64,000 nt of DNA, taken from NCBI RefSeq assembly GCF_002091955.1, contig NZ_MKKY01000072.1:124001-188000 (forward strand), in the 5' to 3' direction. Positions 1-9,360 of this stretch are shown here, piece by piece. Under the pieces are notes generated by a model, which did not search any database, was not told the DNA's origin, and worked only from the letters and a program-made list of their open reading frames with translations. A program made the translations under genes and the position numbers. Every line of letters starts with the position of its first letter. The first letter of the stretch is position 1. Source of the stretch: Rhodococcus sp. 1168. Lineage in GTDB: Bacteria > Actinomycetota > Actinomycetes > Mycobacteriales > Mycobacteriaceae.

Positions 1-534
1 CGCAGGAGCCATCGCGAAGCGTTTCCCCTCGGCAACAGGCAGTTCCAACCAACGAGTGAGCAATGCTCGTGAGAAATGACCATGTCCGACGAGGACGACG
101 TCTCGCTCGGTTAAGACCGGCAGCGCAACGGAGAGGACGAGATCGGCGCGCGCGCCGAAGTCGTCGATCGACTCGCCGTGTGGGCACGGGTGCGTCCACA
201 CGGTCCAGTGCGGCACGGTCGATCGAATCTCGGGCGAGGTCAGGCCCTCGTAGTCTCCGTAGTCGACTTCGGAGAGCGCGTCCCACTCGCGGTCGATTGT
301 CAGGCCGGCGAGCTGTGCGGTCCGCTGTGCCCGCCCGCGTGGGCTCGACAGGACCAGCGGGTCGCGAAGTGCGAGTTCCCCGATGAGTTCGCCTGCTGCA
401 CGGGCCTGCTGCTCGCCGACTGCTGTCAAGGGGACGTCCGTGGTTCCGGTGTGCCGGCCACTGGTTGCCCATTCGGTTTCACCGTGTCGGAGGAGCACGA
501 CCCGGCCGGTGGTGCCGGGATTGGAGATTGTCAT
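1..534 (-). CDS. Histidine phosphatase family protein (C-terminus cut by window edge)
   Basis: Reading leftward from ATG at 534, the frame stays open to the window edge, giving 178 residues. Residues about 15-20 read LLRHGE, the phosphohistidine motif of the phosphoglycerate mutase/acid phosphatase superfamily, and GHGHFSRALL near residue 152 supplies the second catalytic histidine. Family members remove phosphate from small phosphorylated metabolites; the substrate cannot be told from sequence. Gene order (phosphatase, ParA-like ATPase, PQQ-like protein, rhlE) matches Rv3214 and its neighbours in M. tuberculosis as I recall them, so an Rv3214-like acid phosphatase is the best guess. The gene is divergent from the ATPase at 646. 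The C-terminus lies outside the window. Confidence 0.88.
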   Translation of the reverse strand, partial: MTISNPGTTGRVVLLRHGETEWATSGRHTGTTDVPLTAVGEQQARAAGELIGELALRDPLVLSSPRGRAQRTAQLAGLTIDREWDALSEVDYGDYEGLTSPEIRSTVPHWTVWTHPCPHGESIDDFGARADLVLSVALPVLTERDVVLVGHGHFSRALLTRWLELPVAEGKRFAMAPA

Positions 535-645
535 ACCCGCAATGATGCCGTGTGTCCGCGATGTGGGCGCATCGGATTCGGTTTCGACGCGCCCACATTC
601 GCGTTCCCCTGGCTCTGACGTGCTTTGTACGCAAGGATCGCAGGT

Positions 646-1446
646 GTGACGACAGTACTGGCAGTGGCCAATCAGAAGGGTGGCGTCGCGAAGACGACGA
701 CGGTTGCGTCGCTGGCGGCTGCACTTCATGCGCTCGACCAGCGTGTTCTCGTGGTCGATCTCGATCCGCAGGGGTGCCTGACGTTTTCGTTGGGTCACAA
801 CCCCGACAAACTCGAATCATCCGTGCACGAAGTCCTCACCGGCCACAAAAATGTTTCAGACGTGCTCATCGAAACCGACGAGGGCATCATGCTGCTGCCC
901 GCGACGATCGATCTTGCCGGTGCCGAAGCGTTGCTCCTCATGCGTCCGGGACGAGAATATGCCCTCAAGCGAGCGCTGGCACCAGTGATCGTCAATTTCG
1001 ACGTGGTCATCATCGACTGCCCTCCGTCGCTGGGCGTGTTGACCCTCAACGGCCTTACCGCAGCTCAATCGGTGCTCGTTCCACTGCAGTGTGAAACTCT
1101 CGCGCATCGTGGTGTCGGACAGTTACTTCGGACCGTCTCGGAGATTCAGCAGATCACTAATCCTGATCTGACGCTGCTCGGTGCGCTGCCGACTCTGTTC
1201 GATGCGCGGACCACCCACAGCAGGGATGTACTCGGCGACGTATCCGATCGATACGATCTGCCGGTTCTGTCGCCACCGATCCCGCGAACTGTCCGGTTCG
1301 CTGAGGCTACGGCTTCAGGGTCGACGGTGCTCTCGGGACGAAAGAGCAAGGGCGCGCAAGCATATCGCGAACTTGCAGCGAATCTTCTGGCGCATTGGCA
1401 GCACGGGACTGCTTTGGCCACGTATTCTCCGAACACACCGGACTGA
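646..1446 (+). CDS. ParA/Soj-like ATPase
   Basis: 266 residues. The N-terminus carries the deviant Walker A motif KGGVAKTT (residues 11-18), followed by VLVVDLDPQG (34-43) and VVIIDCPPSLG, all standard for ParA/MinD ATPases that act as nucleotide-dependent dimers in DNA or protein positioning. The GTG at 646 is preferred over an in-frame TTG at 625 because an AAGGA ribosome site lies about 9 bases before it. No parB or parS-like gene is adjacent, so this is an orphan of the Rv3213c type, not the chromosomal parAB locus. It converges on the gene ending at 1467 with only a 20-base gap. Confidence 0.9.
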   Translation: MTTVLAVANQKGGVAKTTTVASLAAALHALDQRVLVVDLDPQGCLTFSLGHNPDKLESSVHEVLTGHKNVSDVLIETDEGIMLLPATIDLAGAEALLLMRPGREYALKRALAPVIVNFDVVIIDCPPSLGVLTLNGLTAAQSVLVPLQCETLAHRGVGQLLRTVSEIQQITNPDLTLLGALPTLFDARTTHSRDVLGDVSDRYDLPVLSPPIPRTVRFAEATASGSTVLSGRKSKGAQAYRELAANLLAHWQHGTALATYSPNTPD

Positions 1447-1466
1447 TCGGTTTCGGTAGCACCGCT

Positions 1467-2714
1467 TCAGCTTCCCGCCAATGCAACGAGGTCGTCACCG
1501 CGTTGCTCGATGATGACGTCGCCGATCACCGACATACCCACCGGCCCGGTATAGCCGGCTCGGTCGACGTCCAAGGTCCGTTCCACCGTACCTTTGGCGG
1601 GATCGATCACGGCTGTTCCGCCGGGTACCGGAACCAGTAACCGGCCGGCGACGACCGTGCCGGGTCCGAGTGCGCCGGGGATCGACCACATCGGGGCCAG
1701 ATCGGTCAATCCCAGTGCCACGGTTTCACTTCCAGTCCACCAGCTGAACACCGATGCGGCCTTGACTACTGCTTCGGCTGTGGGGGAGTGGTTTTCGTCG
1801 AGGACTGCCGCAGGAAGATCGAACTCGGCCAAGGGCTGTGCGTTTCCATCGAAGACGGCTACCCGCGGTGGTTGTGCAGAGTGCGCTGGAATCGCCACTG
1901 CAACACGGTCACCCGAGGCGACGAGAATCGATGCGCCGGCGACGGGGCCGTCGGGTCCTATCAACGCCGCCACTACGCTCGAACCGTACTCCTCAGGTTG
2001 CTGGGCATCCTTCGGGGCTGGATTCATCGTTGTCAGTCGTGCTCCGGACTCGCCTGGGCACTGCTCGAGAACTGCGACGCGAGAACTGTTGGAACCGGAG
2101 GACAACAGGGTGCAACCGGTTCTGGGTTGACCACTCGGATTGACCGGCGCATCGACGCGGCCGTATTCGAGTGTTCGGACCAGGTCCGAGCGCCATAGCT
2201 CCATTCGAGTGTCACCTCGCGAGGTGACGTAGGTTCCGTCCTCGCTCAGCTCGATATGCGCATCTGCGTCGCTGCTGCGTTGCGCTTTTCGCGTACCACT
2301 GGAGCTGTCGAGTTCGGTGACCTGCGAGCAACCCCTGCCGTCCCGATAGACCGCGACGATCGTGTTCCACGCATCCGTAACGGCACACAGTTCTCGATCT
2401 CGGACGTAGCTCCATGCGATCGAGCCGTCGAGCGGGTCTCGACCGGAGACAGCGCCACCGTCGCCCGTCACGACGGCACCGCCTGTGGTGACCGGCACCG
2501 AAGTGGCCGGACTCGACGCACGCCAAGTCTCGATCAGCGCGTCCGGGATCGACGTTGCCACATCAGCTTGGGGCAAAGGGGATTCCGCAGGAGCCGATGT
2601 CGTGCCGTGCGCGTCGCCTCGGAGCCACACGACTGCGAGGACGAGCACGGTCACGACTGCGATCGCTACGGCGACGGCGATATCGGACCGGCGCCGACGT
2701 TCGGGTGCAAGCAC
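1467..2714 (-). CDS. Membrane-anchored PQQ-like beta-propeller protein (Rv3212-like)
   Basis: 415 residues starting at GTG 2714. A short basic N-terminus (PERRRR) is followed by one hydrophobic segment (about residues 12-30), then a long extracytoplasmic domain. Repeated beta-rich stretches such as GRDPLDGSIAWSYV and the closing GDVIIEQRGDDLVAL resemble PQQ-like beta-propeller repeats. Function is not known. The gene starts 11 bases after rhlE ends, so both are probably transcribed together; the same rhlE neighbour is found in mycobacteria (from memory). It is likely a surface-exposed or periplasmic-side protein tethered to the membrane. Confidence 0.75.
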   Translation of the reverse strand: MLAPERRRRSDIAVAVAIAVVTVLVLAVVWLRGDAHGTTSAPAESPLPQADVATSIPDALIETWRASSPATSVPVTTGGAVVTGDGGAVSGRDPLDGSIAWSYVRDRELCAVTDAWNTIVAVYRDGRGCSQVTELDSSSGTRKAQRSSDADAHIELSEDGTYVTSRGDTRMELWRSDLVRTLEYGRVDAPVNPSGQPRTGCTLLSSGSNSSRVAVLEQCPGESGARLTTMNPAPKDAQQPEEYGSSVVAALIGPDGPVAGASILVASGDRVAVAIPAHSAQPPRVAVFDGNAQPLAEFDLPAAVLDENHSPTAEAVVKAASVFSWWTGSETVALGLTDLAPMWSIPGALGPGTVVAGRLLVPVPGGTAVIDPAKGTVERTLDVDRAGYTGPVGMSVIGDVIIEQRGDDLVALAGS

Positions 2715-2725
2715 AGCTTGGGAGA

Positions 2726-4288
2726 CTACTCCGACGCGGCCGCACCGGACGAGGCCGACGCGGAGGAGCGGCGCCGCCGCCGTCTACGTGGGGGAGCCGT
2801 CGTCTCTGTCCCTGTGTCACCGGTCGATTCGGTGGCTACCGGCCCGTTGGTGTCAGCGGCGGGTTCCGTCTCCCCGGTCGCGGGCTTGCCCGCTCTGGTG
2901 CGTGAACGAGAGCGGGAGCGGCGAGGCTTGGAAGTGCGCGGCTCCGCATCGGCGTCGGTACTTCCCGAACCCTTGTCTTCCGAGGTCTCGTCGGTCGACG
3001 CGCTACCGTTCGAGTCCTTGGGGGCCTTGGCCTCCGAGGACTTGTGGACTGTGCTGCCGACACCGGCAGGGATGTCGAGTTCTTCGAACAGGTGCGGGCT
3101 GCTCGAGTAGGTCTCGACGGGGTCGGGTGTCCCCAGATCGAGAGCTTTGTCGATGAGCTGCCACCGGGGGATGTCGTCCCAATCGACCAACGTCACAGCG
3201 ATGCCGGTACGACCTGCGCGGCCCGTACGGCCGATGCGGTGAACGTAAGTTTTCTCGTCCTCCGGGCACTGGTAGTTGATGACATGTGTGACGTCGTCGA
3301 TATCGATGCCTCGGGCGGCCACATCGGTGGCCACGAGAACGTCGATTCCACCGGTGCGGAACTTCTTCAGCGCTTTTTCGCGCTGAACCTGCCCGAGGTC
3401 ACCGTGCACCGAACCGACGGCGAACCCGCGTTCGGCGAGCTCGTCTGCGACTTTCTGGGCGGTGCGCTTGGTGCGGGTGAAGATCATGGTTGCACCGCGG
3501 CCGTTCGCTTGGAGCACCTTGGTCACCATCTCGACCTTGTCGAGTGCGTGAGCTCGGTAGACGTGCTGGGCGGTGCGATCGTGCACTGCCGACGACTCGG
3601 CCTCTTCGGCGCGGATATGGGTCGGCTGGGTGAGGAACGTACGGGCGAGGGTGATGATCGGTCCTGGCATCGTCGCCGAGAACAACATCGTCTGCCTTTT
3701 GTCCGGGACCATTCCGAGAATGCGTTCGATGTCCGGCAGGAATCCGAGATCGAGCATCTCGTCGGCCTCATCGAGGACCAGGACGCCGATCTTGCCCAGA
3801 ATCAGGTGACCCTGCTTGGCCAGGTCCAAAAGGCGTCCGGGTGTGCCGACGACGACGTCGACGCCGTTCTGCAGGGCACTGATCTGTGCCTCGTAGGGGC
3901 GACCGCCGTAGATCGAGAGCACCTTGACAGGTCCAGTCGTCGAGCGGAGATGTTTGGCAGCATTCTGGAGGTCGGAGGTGACCTGGACACAAAGTTCCCG
4001 AGTGGGCACGATGATGAGCGCCCGCGGGGTGCCGTCGAGTGCCGTGGTGCCGGAGTCCGTTGTGGAGATGCGCTGCAGCAGAGGAACGCCGAACCCGAAG
4101 GTCTTGCCCATTCCGGTGCGGGCCTGACCGATGAGGTCGTCACCGGCGAGAGCCAGGGGGAGTGTCAGCTCCTGGATTGCGAAGGTCCGCTCGATCCCGA
4201 TGTCCTTCAGGGATCGGACGATCTCCTCGCGCACGCCCAGTTCGGCGAAGGTCGGGGGTACGTGCGTGTCGTCGAGCTGGGCGGACAA
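2726..4288 (-). CDS. rhlE: DEAD-box RNA helicase RhlE
   Basis: 520 residues from the TTG at 4288. Motifs in order are a Q-motif region (FAELGV...AIQ, 14-39), Walker A ARTGMGKT (56-63), PTREL, TPGR, DEAD (173-176), SAT, and HRIGRTGRAG. The last about 120 residues are low-complexity and basic (PRRSRSRSRTR and a run of arginines), typical of actinobacterial RhlE tails that bind RNA. The enzyme unwinds RNA in ribosome assembly and decay. The true start is uncertain: a CTG at 4336 in the same frame follows a strong GAGGAAGG site by 8 bases and adds 16 residues beginning LSKIIIDQEDE, whereas nothing like a ribosome site precedes 4288. Confidence 0.93.
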   Translation of the reverse strand: MSAQLDDTHVPPTFAELGVREEIVRSLKDIGIERTFAIQELTLPLALAGDDLIGQARTGMGKTFGFGVPLLQRISTTDSGTTALDGTPRALIIVPTRELCVQVTSDLQNAAKHLRSTTGPVKVLSIYGGRPYEAQISALQNGVDVVVGTPGRLLDLAKQGHLILGKIGVLVLDEADEMLDLGFLPDIERILGMVPDKRQTMLFSATMPGPIITLARTFLTQPTHIRAEEAESSAVHDRTAQHVYRAHALDKVEMVTKVLQANGRGATMIFTRTKRTAQKVADELAERGFAVGSVHGDLGQVQREKALKKFRTGGIDVLVATDVAARGIDIDDVTHVINYQCPEDEKTYVHRIGRTGRAGRTGIAVTLVDWDDIPRWQLIDKALDLGTPDPVETYSSSPHLFEELDIPAGVGSTVHKSSEAKAPKDSNGSASTDETSEDKGSGSTDADAEPRTSKPRRSRSRSRTRAGKPATGETEPAADTNGPVATESTGDTGTETTAPPRRRRRRRSSASASSGAAASE

Positions 4289-4449
4289 CGTCGTGTCGCC
4301 GGTCTCGTCTTCTTGGTCGATGATGATTTTGCTCAGGGGTCTGGCCTTCCTCGTATCGAGAACGTACGCACAAGGAAGGGCACAGGCCTATTGCCGGCCG
4401 AAGTCGATGCCCTCAATCCGATGTGATGTCGCGTCGAGCCTCAGCCGCG

Positions 4450-4473
4450 ATCGTGTTCGGGCCCGAACACGAT
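4450..4473. repeat. 24-bp perfect palindrome upstream of rhlE
   Basis: The stretch is self-complementary along its whole length with arms ATCGTGTTCGGG and CCCGAACACGAT. It sits in the 369-base non-coding gap between the divergent rhlE and the ferritin-like gene. It could be an operator for a dimeric regulator or a hairpin in the 5' leader of rhlE. Beyond it I see nothing gene-like in 4337-4705. Confidence 0.6.
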
Positions 4474-4705
4474 GGGCGAAGCAGTCGTAGCGACCCGGAT
4501 CAGGTGCGCACACATTGTCGCTGATCTCCGCGTGAGTCGGTCCGTATCGATCGGTCCGTGCAGTGATCTGAGCACCATGGTAGCTTGCCGAGCGCTCATC
4601 CTGTGTATCGATTGATTTTCAGTGCTTTCCCGGCGGCGCGCAACTCGACACTCATCGCCGGTCTGCGCTGATGCATCGATTCCGACGCGACTACGATCGT
4701 CTTCT

Positions 4706-5452
4706 ATGGGAGCCCATTCGTATGATCTATCGACCGCTGCTCTGTCTACCTCGGCATCACCCACGGAGGACTCGTCCGATACCGGAGGTTCGCCCGAGAT
4801 GACGTTGGTCGCATACGACCACCCCGGAATATCGGACCTCTTCGCGGTGCTGGCGTACGGCGAGATTTCCGCGTTCTATCGGCTGGCCGAGGACGCTCGG
4901 ATGGCTCCGACGATGCAGGGTCGTGTCGCGCTGGCAAGTATGGCGGCAGCGGAGATGAACCACTTCGAAACCGTGGTCGGAGCACTGTCGATCCGAGGAG
5001 TGGACGTCTACACCGCGATGGACCCCTTCGTCCGCGCACTCGACGAGTATCACGCTTCGACGAACCCGTCGACGTGGATGGAAGCTCTGGTCAAAGCCTA
5101 CGTAGGCGATGGCATTGCGGCCGACTTCTATCGCGAGATCGCGCACACACTCGATCCCGGCGTCGCGAGGATCGTCCGCGAGGTACTGGCCGAGACCGGT
5201 CATTCGGAATTCGTGGTTCACGAGGTCGCGGTCCGGGTGCAGGAAAGCTCTCAGGACAAGGCCCGCCTCATGCTGTGGGGCCGTCGACTGCTTGGTGAAG
5301 CGATCACCCAGGCGCAGTACGTATTGGCGCAGCGTGAAAGTCTCACCGACTTGGTGATCGCGGTCTCGGGCGATCTCAACGGCGTCGCAGCGTTGTTCGA
5401 TCGAATGCAGGAGCAGCACTCGAAACGGATGCGCGTGCTCGGCCTCGTCTAG
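4706..5452 (+). CDS. Ferritin-like fold protein (Rv3210c-like)
   Basis: 248 residues from ATG 4706; a shorter start at 4799 (MTLVAYDHPG) is also possible because the first 30 residues are low-complexity. The body is helical and has carboxylate/histidine pairs typical of a ferritin-like four-helix bundle: YGEISAFYR, AAEMNHFE (ExxH) and later AETGHSEF. Such proteins often bind a di-iron centre and relate to tRNA-modifying hydroxylases, but the actual reaction is unknown. It is divergent from rhlE and upstream of the DUF3107 gene, as in mycobacteria (from memory). Confidence 0.75.
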   Translation: MGAHSYDLSTAALSTSASPTEDSSDTGGSPEMTLVAYDHPGISDLFAVLAYGEISAFYRLAEDARMAPTMQGRVALASMAAAEMNHFETVVGALSIRGVDVYTAMDPFVRALDEYHASTNPSTWMEALVKAYVGDGIAADFYREIAHTLDPGVARIVREVLAETGHSEFVVHEVAVRVQESSQDKARLMLWGRRLLGEAITQAQYVLAQRESLTDLVIAVSGDLNGVAALFDRMQEQHSKRMRVLGLV

Positions 5453-5563
5453 CAGAGAAGATGGTGTTCGCTGACAGCACAGGCATGAGGTGAGCTCCTG
5501 AGGTGTCGGCTGCACTAGCCTGGATGAAGCAGCCTTAGTTGTCTATGAGTTCGGAGGTTGGCC

Positions 5564-5788
5564 GTGGAGGTCAAGATCGGTGTGTCGGAAAGCGCTCGCG
5601 AGCTCGTGGTGAACAGTGCACAGTCGCCGGACGAGGTCGAGAAGCTCGTCGCTCAGGCTATGAGTGGCAAGGACGGCGTGCTGGCCCTCGTCGACGAGAA
5701 GGGCCGCAAGTACCTCGTGCAGGCCGCGAAGGTTGCGTATGTGGAGATCGGCCCAGCCGATCCCCGCAAGGTCGGATTCGCGACCTAA
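5564..5788 (+). CDS. DUF3107 small protein (TB9.4/Rv3208A-like)
   Basis: 74 residues beginning VEVKIGVSES. GTG 5564 is chosen over the TTG at 5558 because GGAGG at 5553-5557 is correctly spaced from it and the mycobacterial homologue starts MEVKIG (from memory). The C-terminal block VAYVEIGPADPRKVGF is the family signature. Members are compact alpha/beta proteins of unknown role, highly conserved in Actinobacteria next to a TetR regulator and the DUF3152 gene. The gene ends at a strong two-way terminator that it shares with the convergent TetR gene. Confidence 0.9.
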   Translation: MEVKIGVSESARELVVNSAQSPDEVEKLVAQAMSGKDGVLALVDEKGRKYLVQAAKVAYVEIGPADPRKVGFAT

Positions 5789-5798
5789 ATTCGAGCAG

Positions 5799-5847
5799 AA
5801 CGAGCGAGGCCCCGTATCGGAAGGATCGATACGGGGCCTCGCTCGTT
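5799..5847. terminator. Bidirectional hairpin terminator between DUF3107 and TetR genes
   Basis: Perfect 21-base inverted repeat: arms 5799-5819 and 5827-5847 around a 7-base loop. GC-rich core CGAGGCCCCG with A-T-rich outer ends; it lies between two convergent stop codons. Confidence 0.85.
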
Positions 5848-5857
5848 GTCGCGAACT

Positions 5858-6535
<678 letters not shown>

Positions 6536-6791
6536 TCACTGCGCCGGTGTCGGTTGCCCGTGGTTGCCCGTGTCCGGAGGCGTTTTGTACTGGTAGCGCA
6601 GATCGTGGGCAACAATACCTGCCGAAGTTGTGGCCGAAGGGACTGCGGGTACTCCTCGTTTTTCGAGTCACATTTTTTGGCCGAGTCGGACATCTTGATA
6701 AATATGCCTGAATCGGGCATCGGGTTTGTTCGAAGGCGTAATTTTCGGCGCGGCGAGCGGCGTATGCGCCAGACTGTGAGATTCTGGCGGA

Positions 6792-7967
6792 GTGACTGAC
6801 CGAGGAGGGCCGAGGCGCGGGGGTGCATACCTCCCACCCGATCAGCGGTCACGCCGGTTCGAGGCGGCAGAAGGCCGCCGTGCCGACGGCGATCGCCATA
6901 CGGAGAACGCTCGAGCGCAAGGGTATGACGGCCCTGCTCGACGGTATGAAAGCGGTCTGGATGATCTCCCGCGTGAAGTTGGCGGCGCAGGTTCGCACCA
7001 GCCGCTGCGGGCCCAGTGGGACCCTACGAGCCGAGAAGAATCACGACGTCCGCGAACTCCGCGTCCGGAACGTCAAGTCAGAAAACAGAGCAAGCTCGGA
7101 AAATTTGCATCCGTCTATGGCTGGCGCGCCTATGCAATTCCGCTGCTTCTGGTGGTGACCACGCTGGTCGTGGTCGATGCGGTGCGCACCGGTGATCCCA
7201 CCACCACCGCGACGGGAAACCTCTCACTGCCGGCGGATCCGGGATTCGGAGCGCTCAGCTCGGACACGAGCGGTTCCGGAGTGATCGGAGTTCCGCCGCG
7301 AGCCGACGGTAACTTCGCTGCATCCATTCCCTCCGGAGAACTACCGGACGGCGGTCCGTTTGCTGTCGATGGCGCGGGTACCTGGCATCTGGTCCCTGGA
7401 TCGTCGAACAAAGTCGGTCAAGGGACCGAGCGCACCTTCACCTATACCGTCGAGGTCGAGGACGGTATCGACACGGCAGGATTCGGTGGCGACGAGTCGT
7501 TCGGAAGACTGGTCGATCAGACACTAGGTAACCCGAAGAGTTGGACCAACGACCCCCGGTTCGCATTTCGCCGAGTCGAATCCGGTGATCCTGATTTTCG
7601 AATCTCGCTGACCTCGCAGATGTCCATTCGTAAGGCCTGTGGCTACGACATTCAGCTCGAGGTCTCGTGTTACAACCCTGGAATCGAACGTGTCGTGCTC
7701 AACGAGCCCCGGTGGGTGCGTGGTGCCATCGCATTTCAAGGTGATATCGGGTCATATCGTCAATATCAGATCAATCACGAGGTCGGGCACGCGATCGGCT
7801 ATCAGCAACATCAGCCCTGCGAAACCGAGGGAGGCCTGGCCCCGGTCATGATGCAGCAAACCTTCGGTACCTCCAACGACGACATCGCCCGCCTCGATCC
7901 AGAAGGCGTCGTGCCTATGGATGGCAAGACCTGTCGGTTCAATCCGTGGCCTTATCCCCGTAGCTGA
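6792..7967 (+). CDS. DUF3152 membrane-anchored predicted metzincin-type protease
   Basis: 391 residues from GTG 6792. A charged, disordered cytoplasmic region of about 110 residues precedes one membrane segment (113-130), then a Ser/Gly/Pro linker and the DUF3152 domain. That domain contains HEVGHAIGYQQH: H329-E330-x2-H333-x2-G-x2-H340, the full HExxHxxGxxH zinc signature of metzincins, followed after 12 residues by VMMQQ, a plausible Met-turn. Cysteines at GYDIQLEVSCYNPG and QPCETEG may form a disulfide outside the membrane. The likely role is an extracytoplasmic zinc protease; no substrate is known. Orthologous position to Rv3207c. Confidence 0.82.
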   Translation: MTDRGGPRRGGAYLPPDQRSRRFEAAEGRRADGDRHTENARAQGYDGPARRYESGLDDLPREVGGAGSHQPLRAQWDPTSREESRRPRTPRPERQVRKQSKLGKFASVYGWRAYAIPLLLVVTTLVVVDAVRTGDPTTTATGNLSLPADPGFGALSSDTSGSGVIGVPPRADGNFAASIPSGELPDGGPFAVDGAGTWHLVPGSSNKVGQGTERTFTYTVEVEDGIDTAGFGGDESFGRLVDQTLGNPKSWTNDPRFAFRRVESGDPDFRISLTSQMSIRKACGYDIQLEVSCYNPGIERVVLNEPRWVRGAIAFQGDIGSYRQYQINHEVGHAIGYQQHQPCETEGGLAPVMMQQTFGTSNDDIARLDPEGVVPMDGKTCRFNPWPYPRS

Positions 7968-8102
7968 ACGTTCGTCTTACGATCGCGCAGCGGTGCGAGC
8001 GGTGGATCACCGAAGGGGCTACGAGTGGGCGGTTCGGTACCCTCGAGTGACCGAACGTGGCATACGGCCACTGACGGAGTGCCGTCGAGGAGTGCATTTT
8101 TC

Positions 8103-9278
8103 ATGACGCAGTTGCCCCCGCTTGTCGAACCGGCAGGAGAGCTCACGCTCGACGAGGTGGCTCGATACAGTCGCCACCTGATCATCCCCGACGTAGGAAT
8201 GACGGGGCAGCGACGGTTGCGGAACGCTCGAGTGTTGGTGATCGGCGCAGGCGGGCTGGGCTCGCCTGCATTGCTGTACCTCGCGTCGGCAGGTGTAGGG
8301 ACGCTGGGGATCGTCGAGTTCGACGACGTCGAATTGTCCAACCTGCAGCGACAGGTCATCCACGGCAGTTCCGACGTCGGGCGCCCGAAAGGGGAAAGCG
8401 CCCGCGATTCGATTCGCGAGATCAACTCCGGTGTCGAGGTCAGGCTGCACAAGGTGAGGCTGGATCGCTCGAATGCTGTGCCTCTCTTCGAGCAGTACGA
8501 TCTCGTTCTCGACGGAACCGACAACTTTGCCACGCGCTACCTCGTCAACGATGCCGCTGCTCTAGCGGGTAAACCCTACGTGTGGGGGTCGATCTACCGT
8601 TTCGAAGGTCAGGTCTCGGTGTTCTGGGAGGATGCCCCCGACGGGGCCGGTTTGAACCTTCGGGATCTGTATCCGGAGGCTCCGCCGCCCGGAATGGTTC
8701 CCTCTTGTGCGGAGGGCGGCGTGCTCGGGGTCCTGTGTGCTTCGATCGGGTCGGTCATGGTGACCGAGGCGATCAAGCTGATCACCGGCATCGGTGACAC
8801 TCTGCTGGGGCGATTGTTGGTGTACGACGCATTGGCTATGAGCTACCGCACTATCCGTCTGCAGCGAGATCCGGATCGAATTCCGATTACCGAGCTCATC
8901 GATTACGACGCGTTCTGCGGTGTCGTGTCCGACGAGGGTGCGGCTGCAGCCGAAGATTCGACTATCACGCCCAAGGAGCTGGCAGAGTTGCTCCAGACTG
9001 GTGCCGATGTCGCGTTGATCGACGTTCGCGAGCCGGTCGAGTGGGACATCGTGCATATCGAGGGGGCAACCCTGGTGCCCAAGGGCGTGATCATCTCCGG
9101 GGATGCGCTCGCGTCGCTGCCCCACGATCGACGCATCGTGTTGCATTGCAAGACGGGAATTCGGTCGGCTGAGGCCCTGGGCGTCCTGAAGCAGGCGGGT
9201 TTCGCCGATGCAGTTCATCTGCAAGGCGGCATTATCGCCTGGGCCGGTCAGATCGATCCCAGCTTGCCGATCTACTAG
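8103..9278 (+). CDS. moeZ: Adenylyltransferase/sulfurtransferase MoeZ
   Basis: 391 residues from ATG 8103. Residues 1-260 form a ThiF/MoeB-type E1 domain with the nucleotide-binding loop GAGGLGS (48-54) and the block PSCAEGGVLGVLCASIG. Residues about 280-391 form a rhodanese domain with active-site loop CKTGIRS (Cys about 348). Actinobacterial MoeZ adenylates the C-terminal glycine of small carrier proteins (MoaD, CysO, ThiS-like) and loads sulfur on them, serving molybdopterin, cysteine and thiamine synthesis. The carriers are not encoded here, but the molybdenum cofactor fusion gene lies about 10 kb away. Confidence 0.93.
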   Translation: MTQLPPLVEPAGELTLDEVARYSRHLIIPDVGMTGQRRLRNARVLVIGAGGLGSPALLYLASAGVGTLGIVEFDDVELSNLQRQVIHGSSDVGRPKGESARDSIREINSGVEVRLHKVRLDRSNAVPLFEQYDLVLDGTDNFATRYLVNDAAALAGKPYVWGSIYRFEGQVSVFWEDAPDGAGLNLRDLYPEAPPPGMVPSCAEGGVLGVLCASIGSVMVTEAIKLITGIGDTLLGRLLVYDALAMSYRTIRLQRDPDRIPITELIDYDAFCGVVSDEGAAAAEDSTITPKELAELLQTGADVALIDVREPVEWDIVHIEGATLVPKGVIISGDALASLPHDRRIVLHCKTGIRSAEALGVLKQAGFADAVHLQGGIIAWAGQIDPSLPIY

Positions 9279-9360
9279 TCGCACGTCGGTACTGTTCGGC
9301 CGGTCCTACTCCACGCGCGCCTGCGGAGCGGTGCGGGTCGTCGGCGGTAGCGTGAGAGTT

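Noticed and set aside
3044..4426. Long plus-strand open frame opposite rhlE
   Set aside because: It mirrors the helicase gene, has no recognisable domain and no ribosome site; a GC-rich shadow frame.
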